Shown: piece by piece, positions 8,688-15,507 of the stretch
Numbering within the stretch: the first letter of the stretch is position 1
Layout of the letters: each line of letters begins with the position of its first letter
Assembly: GCF_047149785.1 (NCBI RefSeq)
Contig: NZ_BAAGBE010000001.1
Span: forward strand, 496,001 to 560,000
DNA: 64,000 nucleotides
DNA from: Nitrobacter sp047149785
GTDB taxonomy: Bacteria > Pseudomonadota > Alphaproteobacteria > Rhizobiales > Xanthobacteraceae
Direction of reading: 5' to 3'
Program-made: the position numbers and the translations under genes
Notes under the pieces: model-generated
Databases searched by the model: none
What the model was told of the DNA's origin: nothing
What the model saw: the letters and a program-made list of their open reading frames with translations, nothing else

Positions 8688-10535
8688 ATGATCCTCGTGC
8701 TTGGCGCAGGGGCTGCTCTGATGAGTGACCCCGCGCGGGCGGAGCACGAAGCCAGTGTGCGCTGTCGCGTGATCATTCTGGCGAAGGCTGGCTGGCGTAT
8801 CGGCGTCCTCTGGTTCCATTCGGAGGAGCGATGGGGGGCTCGAGCGTTATTGACTGGGGTGGTCGCGCTCAACCTTGCCGGCGTCGGCGTAGGGGTGGCG
8901 TGGAGCTATTGGAACGCCGCCTTGTTCGACGCGCTCGGCGCCAAGGATTGGGATGCATTTCAGTTCCAGCTCCTCGTGGTCCTCAATTGCATCACCATCG
9001 CGGCCGTTGTTCTTGCATTCGGGAGTATCACGCTCAACAAATGGCTCACGATCTGCTGGCGGCGCTGGCTTACCGGCCGCTATCTCGATTCCTGGCTTAC
9101 GGACAGCGCTCATTATCAAGTGCAGCTTTCCGGCAAAGCACCGGACAATCCTGACCAGCGCATTGCAGAGGACGTCAGCCTCTATGTCACCTATGCGATC
9201 TCGACCGGCCTCGGCTTTCTGACCACGGTGGTCGCGCTGGCTTCCTTCACCACCATCCTGGCGACGATCCCGGCTAACTCTCCGATCAAACTGATGGGCA
9301 TTGCGGTTTCCATGCCGTGGTTACTGGCGACGACGTCGTTTATCTACGCCGGTATTAGCACCTGGGTAACCCATCTCGTCGGCCGCTCGCTGGTCGGTCT
9401 TGATGCCACGCAGCAGAAGGCGGAAGCCGATTTTCGCTTTTCGCTGGCGCGACTGCGCGAGAACGCTGAGGAGGTCGCGCATTTCAACGGCGAGCCGGCC
9501 GAGCGCGCCGAGCTTGATCGACGCTTCGGTTCCATCATCACCAACTGGTACGCCTTGTTGTCGCGGCAGCGCTGGCTGAGTGTTGTCGGAACAGCCTTCG
9601 ACCGTTTCTCGGCGATCTTTCCTTATATGATGACGGCGCCGCTCTACTTCTCAGGCGCGATGCCACTCGGCGGAGTGACGCAGACTTCACAGGCTTTCAA
9701 CCGCATCCGATTTGAGCTCTCGTTCTTGATGAACAACTATGCCAAGCTCACCTATTGGGGCTCGGTGATCGACCGGCTGTCGGGCTTCGAGGAGGCGCTT
9801 GCGACGCTGCAGGAGCACGCAGGCAGTCGGATCACACACACGGCAAACGATGATTGCAGCGCGGTGTTGGTTGCCTGCGATCTCGTCGTGCGGCGGCCGG
9901 ACGGCGTTGCCATCGCCGCTGCCACTCATTTCGCATTGGCTCCCGGCGAGCGCGTGCTGCTCCGCGGTCCCTCGGGCGTCGGCAAGACCAGCCTGATCCG
10001 AGCACTGGCCGGGATTTGGCCGTTCGGCGAAGGCAGCGTGAGCGTCAGGCAGGGCGTCCGCCTGATGGCGCTGCCGCAACGCGGCTATCTGCCGCTCGGC
10101 CGGCTGCGCGACGCGCTCGCCTATCCCGGCCTTGCGAGTCCGATGCCGGATAATGTGCTGCGCGACATGCTGGTTGCAGTCGGGCTGCCGGCGCTCGCAG
10201 ATCGGCTCGACGACGATGTCTCATCCGCCGCCGGCCTATCCGGCGGCGAGCGGCAGCGCATCGCCTTCGCCCGCGCTTTGTTGCACCGGCCCGACATCCT
10301 GTTGCTCGACGAGGCGACCTCGGCGCTGGACGAGGAATCCGAGGCCGCGCTCCATCGCCTGCTCGCCGGGCGCCTTCCCGGTGCGGCGATCCTGTGCGCC
10401 GGACATCGTGCCTCGCTCGCCGCCTTTCATACCCGCATTATATGCCTCGCCCCGGGCGAAGACGGGTCGCGACTTGTCAATCGTGCTGTCGCTCACAGGC
10501 CGATCGCAATCGTTCGGGCCGCTGTCGCTGAATGA
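8688..10535 (+). CDS. SbmA/YddA-like ABC transporter, permease fused to ATPase, module 1
   Basis: About 615 residues. The start is uncertain: ATG 8,688 is used, with TTG 8,673 and ATG 8,721 as alternatives. The N-terminal half is an ABC_membrane_2 (SbmA/BacA-like) region with several hydrophobic segments and a typical WRRWLTGRYLDSWL block. The C-terminal half is an ABC ATPase with Walker A GPSGVGKTSL near residue 426, signature LSGGERQRIAFARALL near 515 and Walker B ILLLDEATSALDEES near 537. Relatives such as YddA and mycobacterial Rv1819c move peptides or cobalamin-sized solutes across the inner membrane. Behind a TonB receptor it is the obvious inner-membrane step. A highly similar copy lies at 31,429. 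Confidence 0.88.
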   Translation: MILVLGAGAALMSDPARAEHEASVRCRVIILAKAGWRIGVLWFHSEERWGARALLTGVVALNLAGVGVGVAWSYWNAALFDALGAKDWDAFQFQLLVVLNCITIAAVVLAFGSITLNKWLTICWRRWLTGRYLDSWLTDSAHYQVQLSGKAPDNPDQRIAEDVSLYVTYAISTGLGFLTTVVALASFTTILATIPANSPIKLMGIAVSMPWLLATTSFIYAGISTWVTHLVGRSLVGLDATQQKAEADFRFSLARLRENAEEVAHFNGEPAERAELDRRFGSIITNWYALLSRQRWLSVVGTAFDRFSAIFPYMMTAPLYFSGAMPLGGVTQTSQAFNRIRFELSFLMNNYAKLTYWGSVIDRLSGFEEALATLQEHAGSRITHTANDDCSAVLVACDLVVRRPDGVAIAAATHFALAPGERVLLRGPSGVGKTSLIRALAGIWPFGEGSVSVRQGVRLMALPQRGYLPLGRLRDALAYPGLASPMPDNVLRDMLVAVGLPALADRLDDDVSSAAGLSGGERQRIAFARALLHRPDILLLDEATSALDEESEAALHRLLAGRLPGAAILCAGHRASLAAFHTRIICLAPGEDGSRLVNRAVAHRPIAIVRAAVAE

Positions 10536-10569
10536 ACCCTTCCCGACTGACCGAAAGGACCGCTTTGTT

Positions 10570-12159
10570 ATGAACCTTCCGATCCCATCCTCCCTCTTCG
10601 CACACGGCCACCCCTCCGCCGCCGCACCGGCCGAGCTGTCGCCGACCCAGGCGGGTGCCCTCGAGCAGCTGCGCGAGACCGTCCGCGCCGTTCCCGTGAC
10701 CGTGCTTATCGGCGGCGTCGGGGCCGGCAAGACCACCTTGGTCAACAGGCTCGCTCAGGAATTCGGCGGCGTCCGTATCTCCTGCCGCGACGTGCTGCAC
10801 GCCTCCGAAGGGGCGAACCATCCGTGTTACGAGGAAGAACTGCACCGGCTGGTCGACGCCGCACTCGACAGGGCCGATATCGTCTATGTCGAGGAACTCG
10901 ATCTCTTGTGCAATACGACCAGGTTTTCGATGGCCTATCCGCGCCCATATTATCTTCAAACGACATTGCAGGCGCTGTTGGAGACCACCCGCGCCAGGGG
11001 CAAGCGGCTGGTGTTCACAGCCACTGATCGCAGACTTTTGCTGCCCCAGCTCGACGGGCGCGCGGTGTTCCTGCCGCTCGGCGCGCTGACGCCTGAGGAC
11101 TACAGCTTCTTCCTGGAACGCAACCTCGGCGCGGAGCGGGCCAAGAGGCTCGACGTCAAACGCATCTTCAGTTTCGCCTCCAAGCTCTCGATCTATCAGC
11201 TCAACGAGGTCTGCGCGCTGATCCGCGACGATGCCGCGGCCAATGATCAGACCGTGCTCGACCTGCTCGACACCCGCATGCTGAGCAGCAATGTCTCGCT
11301 TGGCGAGGTCGCCAAGGTGGATTTTTCGAGCCTGAAGGGCTTCGAGGAGATCGCCGAGAAATTGCAGACCTTCATCGTCAATCCGATGCTGTTCGATTCC
11401 CGCTTCGCCGATCTCGGCCTGATGCCAAAGAAGGGCATCCTCCTTTATGGCCCGCCCGGCACCGGCAAAACCAGCGTCGGCCGCGCGCTCGCCCATCGCA
11501 TGAAGGGCAAGTTCTTCATGATCGACGGTACCATCTTCAGCGAGTCACCGGATTCGTTCTATCCGAAAGTTCGGAACGTGTTCGAGCAGGCCAAACTCAG
11601 CACGCCGTCGGTGATCTTCATCGACGACGCCGACGTGCTGATGCAGAGCGAGCGGGTGCATGGATTGAACCGCTACCTTCTTACGATGCTCGACGGGCTG
11701 GAGACGGAAACTGCCGGCAAGGTCGCGGTGATCCTGACGGCGATGGACCCCAACCAGATGCCGGCCGCATTGCTGCGCGCAGGCCGCGTCGAACTGTGGC
11801 TGGAGACCAAACTACCCGACGCTCGCGCCCGCCAGGAGATCCTCGAGAGCAACCTCGCCAAACTGCCGGAGAGGCTCGGCTCCTATGACGTGGAGCGCGT
11901 CAAGGCGGCGACCGAGGGCTTCAACGCCGCCGACATCAGCCGCGTCGTATCCGACGTCAAGGCACTCTATGCCGCCGATGTAATCCGCGACATCAAGCCT
12001 GCGTCGCTCGACAACTATTTTGACCGTGCCGCCGAAGAAATCCGCCATACCAAGGAGCTGATCGCCTCGGCCCAGGCCGGGACGCTCGAGACCTCCGAGC
12101 CGCACGGCAACTTCTACGGATCGAAGTCGCGGAAGCGAGCTGATCAGACCGTCGTCTGA
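10570..12159 (+). CDS. Tandem P-loop protein with C-terminal AAA+ domain, module 1
   Basis: 529 residues from ATG 10,570 with GAAAGGA upstream; the open frame to 10,132 is a shadow of the ABC gene. The first half holds a P-loop (GGVGAGKTTL, residues about 48-57) and a Walker B-like VYVEELDLL, resembling AAA_22/ExeA-type NTPases. The second half is a classical AAA+ domain: YGPPGTGKTSVGRAL near 294, IFIDDADVL near 350, LLTMLDGLE, and a sensor-2-type AALLRAGRVELWLETKLPD block. No membrane segment is visible, so it is probably cytoplasmic. It is co-directional, 34 bases after the ABC gene, and its paralogue at 33,324 has the same length. Function unknown; remodelling or processing of the imported ligand or transporter is a guess. 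Confidence 0.85.
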   Translation: MNLPIPSSLFAHGHPSAAAPAELSPTQAGALEQLRETVRAVPVTVLIGGVGAGKTTLVNRLAQEFGGVRISCRDVLHASEGANHPCYEEELHRLVDAALDRADIVYVEELDLLCNTTRFSMAYPRPYYLQTTLQALLETTRARGKRLVFTATDRRLLLPQLDGRAVFLPLGALTPEDYSFFLERNLGAERAKRLDVKRIFSFASKLSIYQLNEVCALIRDDAAANDQTVLDLLDTRMLSSNVSLGEVAKVDFSSLKGFEEIAEKLQTFIVNPMLFDSRFADLGLMPKKGILLYGPPGTGKTSVGRALAHRMKGKFFMIDGTIFSESPDSFYPKVRNVFEQAKLSTPSVIFIDDADVLMQSERVHGLNRYLLTMLDGLETETAGKVAVILTAMDPNQMPAALLRAGRVELWLETKLPDARARQEILESNLAKLPERLGSYDVERVKAATEGFNAADISRVVSDVKALYAADVIRDIKPASLDNYFDRAAEEIRHTKELIASAQAGTLETSEPHGNFYGSKSRKRADQTVV

Positions 12160-12258
12160 ATTCGGGATGGCGCAATGCTTGCCTCGACAACGCAGGCATC
12201 GATAGCCGTGGGACCCAGACCCCAGCTATCGCAGGATTGACCTGAAGCGGATTGTGAT

Positions 12259-12654
12259 ATGCACCAGCACACGACATCCCCGCCGTCCCTGTCTCTTCGC
12301 ATCGATCTTGCGATGAATGCTCGAATTGGTCCCGGCAAAATACAACTGCTCGAGGCCATTGCGGCCTGCGGCTCGATCTCGGCGGCCGGACGCGCGATCG
12401 ATATGTCGTACAAACGAGCCTGGGATTTGGTCGACGAGATCAATCACATCTGCGGTTGCAAAGCTGTGGCCCGGCGAATCGGTGGTAAGAACGGCGGCGG
12501 AACAGTACTGACGCCGTTCGGCACTTCCCTGGTTGCGCGCTATCGGAAGATCGAATGCATCGCGGCACGCGCCGTCCGGCAGGATCTTCTGGAACTGCAA
12601 TCCGATATCGGACCTGTGAGGAAGCCGCGGGCCGGCAAAAGCACATCATTCTAA
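12259..12654 (+). CDS. Single-domain ModE-like regulator
   Basis: 131 residues. Residues 20-100 follow the ModE N-terminal winged helix closely (IQLLEAIAACGSISAAGRAI, then SYKRAWDLVDEINHICG, then the GGKNGGGTVLTPFG wing). There is no C-terminal TOBE/Mop molybdate-binding domain, as in several one-domain ModE proteins of alphaproteobacteria. It is 99 bases downstream of the tandem AAA gene, in the same direction, closing module 1. Together with the ModE-like gene at 5,379 it brackets the module. It is the better candidate of the two for binding the boxes at 6,183 and 27,040. Confidence 0.85.
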   Translation: MHQHTTSPPSLSLRIDLAMNARIGPGKIQLLEAIAACGSISAAGRAIDMSYKRAWDLVDEINHICGCKAVARRIGGKNGGGTVLTPFGTSLVARYRKIECIAARAVRQDLLELQSDIGPVRKPRAGKSTSF

Positions 12655-12668
12655 ATCGGACGACGGGG

Positions 12669-12692
12669 TTGGGCAGCTTCGCCGATGCCCAA
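12669..12692 (+). terminator. Weak hairpin after the ModE-like gene
   Basis: TTGGGCA and TGCCCAA arms with a ten-base loop lie 15 bases after the stop codon. There is no clear T-run, so termination would be weak or factor-dependent. Confidence 0.3.
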
Positions 12693-12813
12693 TCGCTGAT
12701 CGCAATAGAGAGAAATCCGAGCAAGCCACACAGGAATATCGTGAGACGAACCAAGTTATGAGTCCCCCGCTCACGCGGCTGATCAAGAGCCGGATGGAAA
12801 AGGTAGCAAGCGA

Positions 12814-13713
12814 TTGGACCTGCGCCACCTTCGTTATATCGTCGCCAGTGCCCGCAACGGCAGCTTCAGCGCCGCCGCACACGAGTTCAATGTCAGGCAG
12901 CCAATCGTCAGCAAGCGCATCAAGGAGGTGGAGGACGAACTTGAGGTCAAGCTGTTTGTTCGATCGACCGCAGGCGCCCGCCTGACGCCGGCTGGCGAGG
13001 CCTTCGTCATCGAGGCGCGCCGCATCATCGAGGACTTCGATCGCCTTGCCGAACGCGCCAGAGCGAGTGGCGCCGGCAAGCTGGGACGGATCGTCGTCGG
13101 CCTGTACATATCGCTCTCGCAAGGCGCACTGCGCACATTCATCGACGACTTCCGCGAGCGCTATCCTGACATCGATCTCGAACTGCTCGAAGTGCCGTTC
13201 GCCGAGATGATTGCCGGCCTTCATTCCGGAAGGATCGACGCGGCTCTCATCCTCGGCGATCCCGGCAAGTGTGAGGTCCTCGATTCCCTGGCGCTCTGGT
13301 CGGAGCACCTCGTTGTGGCCCTGCCACAGGGCCATCGCCTTGCCGACAAGTCGGTCGTCTATTGGCCCGAACTGAAGGGCGAACGCTTTCTCATCGGCCA
13401 TAACGATCCCGGCCCTGATATTCGGAACATCCTGCTCCGCCATCTGGCAGCACCATCCGATCATCCCCAGATCGACACGCTCCGTCTCAACCGCGATAAT
13501 ATCCTCAGCGAGGTCGGCAGCGGTGAGGGCATCAGCCTGCAATGCGAATCCGCGTCCGGCTTGACCGGGCTCGGCGTGGTGTTCCGTCCCCTGCATGACG
13601 GCAACGGCGCCACGCGGCTTGGCTTTATCGTTTGCTGGAAGCCGGACAACATCAACCCGGTGCTGCAAACGCTGCGCAATGCTTTCAAGGAGGCCATGTT
13701 GATTCGGCCGTGA
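12814..13713 (+). CDS. LysR-family regulator (TraR-like of Tn4371-type elements)
   Basis: 299 residues from a TTG start with an AAAAGG stretch upstream. The N-terminus is a LysR winged helix (MDLRHLRYIVASARNGSFSA, then VRQPIVSKRIKEVEDELEV) and the rest is a two-lobed effector-binding domain (GRIVVGLYISLSQGALRTFI; HRLADKSVVYWPELKG). LysR genes called traR occur beside the trb genes in Tn4371-like elements, and this one lies just upstream of trbB in the same direction. It probably controls transfer genes, perhaps through the shared elements at 2,601 and 13,761. Its normal neighbour, the ribbon-helix-helix gene, is now 7.6 kb away because of module 1. Confidence 0.88.
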   Translation: MDLRHLRYIVASARNGSFSAAAHEFNVRQPIVSKRIKEVEDELEVKLFVRSTAGARLTPAGEAFVIEARRIIEDFDRLAERARASGAGKLGRIVVGLYISLSQGALRTFIDDFRERYPDIDLELLEVPFAEMIAGLHSGRIDAALILGDPGKCEVLDSLALWSEHLVVALPQGHRLADKSVVYWPELKGERFLIGHNDPGPDIRNILLRHLAAPSDHPQIDTLRLNRDNILSEVGSGEGISLQCESASGLTGLGVVFRPLHDGNGATRLGFIVCWKPDNINPVLQTLRNAFKEAMLIRP

Positions 13714-13760
13714 CGTTGTTCTGAGGTACCATCCGACGCTGTAAGCGCCACCGAACATTT

Positions 13761-13796
13761 CAAGTATTTTTTCGAGCGCCTACGATGAGCTACGGC
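13761..13796 (+). promoter_or_regulatory. Shared upstream element of the trb operon
   Basis: This stretch starts CAAGTATTTTTTCGAGCGCC and continues with CTACG-type words, like 2,601-2,636 before traG. A third CTACG follows at about 13,800, giving three repeats at roughly 10-base spacing, as expected for a protein binding one face of the helix. It lies about 110-140 bases upstream of trbB. Confidence 0.5.
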
Positions 13797-13901
13797 GTTC
13801 TACGAGCTCCCAAATAAATGCTGTTGCCGATCTGTAAGTTCTGCCTTTCTTGATTGTCCCCGTCGCCATCCGACCGTGTTGCGGATGGCAGGAGCGGGGG
13901 C

Positions 13902-14903
13902 ATGATGGCGGGTCATCATCACAGCAATGAAGGTTTGTCACGCGGCGCGCGCATGCTGCGCACGGCACTCGGCCCGGCGATCGCCCGCTATCTCGAAGAC
14001 CCCGCCGTCGTCGAAGTGATGCTGAATCCCGATGGCCGGCTCTGGGTCGATCGGCTGCGCGAAGGTCTGGTCGCCACTGACGATGTGCTGATCCCGGCTG
14101 ATGGCGAGCGCATCGTGCGCCTGGTCGCCCATCACGTCGGCGCCGAGGTGCATCCCGGCCGCCCGCGCGTCTCGGCCGAACTGCCCGAGACGGGCGAGCG
14201 CTTCGAGGGCTTGTTGCCCCCGGTGGTGATGGCGCCCACCTTCGCGATCCGCAAACCGGCAGTCGCGGTGTTCACGCTCTCCGATTACGTGGCAGCGGGC
14301 ATCATGAGCGCGACACAGGCCGATGTACTGCGGCTCGCAGTCGAGCGCCGCAAGAACATCCTCGTCGCGGGCGGCACCTCGACCGGCAAGACGACCTTGA
14401 CGAACGCCTTGCTGGCGGAGGTGGCGAAGACCTCCGACCGCGTGGTGTTGATCGAGGATACCCGCGAACTGCAATGCGCCGCGCCAAACCTTGTCGCGCT
14501 GCGAACAAAAGACGGCGTCGCCTCGCTGTCCGATCTCGTGAAGTCGTCCCTGCGTCTGCGGCCCGATCGCATTCCGGTCGGCGAAGTGCGCGGCAGCGAA
14601 GCGCTCGACCTCCTCAAAGCGTGGGGAACCGGACATCCCGGCGGTGTCGGCACCATTCACGCCAACACGGCGCTCGGCGCGTTGCGCCGGCTGGAGCAGC
14701 TTGTGCAGGAGGCAGTCGTTACGGTCCCGCGCGCCCTTATCGCCGAGACCATCGGCATTGTTGCCGTTCTCTCCGGCCGCGGCTCCCAACGCCGCCTTGC
14801 CGAGATCGCCCATGTCGACGGGCTCGATCCGGCCACCGGCGATTACCGCACGCTCAATGCGCTGCTCCCATCCCGACATCCCGCAAATGGAGATTCCGAA
14901 TGA
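13902..14903 (+). CDS. trbB: TrbB, VirB11-like conjugation ATPase
   Basis: 333 residues from ATG 13,902, which has AGGAG seven bases upstream; the open frame to 13,854 lacks such a site. Walker A AGGTSTGKTTLTNAL is near residue 156, followed by LIEDTREL, the Asp and His boxes (RLRPDRIPVGEVRG; GHPGGVGTIHAN) and a helical C-terminus. VirB11-type hexamers power pilus assembly and DNA transfer at the inner membrane. It is the first gene of the mating-pair operon; its TGA overlaps the trbC ATG. Normal family length. Confidence 0.95.
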   Translation: MMAGHHHSNEGLSRGARMLRTALGPAIARYLEDPAVVEVMLNPDGRLWVDRLREGLVATDDVLIPADGERIVRLVAHHVGAEVHPGRPRVSAELPETGERFEGLLPPVVMAPTFAIRKPAVAVFTLSDYVAAGIMSATQADVLRLAVERRKNILVAGGTSTGKTTLTNALLAEVAKTSDRVVLIEDTRELQCAAPNLVALRTKDGVASLSDLVKSSLRLRPDRIPVGEVRGSEALDLLKAWGTGHPGGVGTIHANTALGALRRLEQLVQEAVVTVPRALIAETIGIVAVLSGRGSQRRLAEIAHVDGLDPATGDYRTLNALLPSRHPANGDSE

Positions 14904-15235
14904 CCCGACTAGCCTTGTCTCGTATTCGCCTGCGCCTTGCCGAGGCGACGGCGCTCGCCGCGATCACGCTGCTGATGGCAGCACCGGCCCATGCCTCCGG
15001 CTCATCAATGCCGTGGGAGGAGCCCTTGCAAAAAATTCTCGAAAGCATTGAAGGGCCGGTCGCGAAGATTGTCGCGGTCATCATCATCATCACCACGGGA
15101 CTCACGCTGGCCTTCGGCGACACCGGCGGCGGCTTTCGCAAGCTGATCCAGATTGTGTTTGGCCTGAGCATCGCCTTCGCGGCCAGCTCATTCTTCTTGT
15201 CGTTCTTCTCCTTCGGCGGCGGAGCGGTGGTCTGA
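14900..15235 (+). CDS. trbC: TrbC, VirB2-like pilin
   Basis: 111 residues. A cleavable signal peptide ends near LLMAAPAHAS and is followed by two hydrophobic helices (IVAVIIIITTGLTLAFG and IVFGLSIAFAASSFFLSFF), the usual layout of conjugative pilins. The ATG overlaps the trbB stop by four bases and the TGA overlaps the trbD start by one base. The product would form the pilus after processing. Confidence 0.93.
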   Translation: MTRLALSRIRLRLAEATALAAITLLMAAPAHASGSSMPWEEPLQKILESIEGPVAKIVAVIIIITTGLTLAFGDTGGGFRKLIQIVFGLSIAFAASSFFLSFFSFGGGAVV

Positions 15236-15498
15236 TGGAGGAGGATGTCCGCGGCTTCTTCGCGCCGGTCCATCGCGCGCTCACCGAACCGATCCTGCTC
15301 GGCGGTGCGCCGCGCACGGTCGCCATCGCCAACGGCACGCTCGCCGGCGCGGTCGGCCTCGGCCTGCGCCTGTGGATCGCCGGCCTCGTGATCTGGGCGA
15401 TCGGACATGTCGCGGCCGTGTGGGTGGCGAAGCGCGACGCGCAGTTCGTCGATGTCGGCCGCCGGCACCTGCGCTACCCCGCGCACATGGACGTGTGA
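15235..15498 (+). CDS. trbD: TrbD, VirB3-like type IV secretion protein
   Basis: 87 residues with the family opening FFAPVHRALTEPILLGGAPR, a central hydrophobic region (LRLWIAGLVIWAIGHVAAVWVA) and a short conserved tail (DVGRRHLRYPAHMDV). VirB3-type proteins work with the VirB4 ATPase in the inner membrane. The start overlaps the trbC stop by one base; trbE follows after nine bases. Confidence 0.93.
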   Translation: MEEDVRGFFAPVHRALTEPILLGGAPRTVAIANGTLAGAVGLGLRLWIAGLVIWAIGHVAAVWVAKRDAQFVDVGRRHLRYPAHMDV

Positions 15499-15507
15499 GG
15501 TGCGCCG

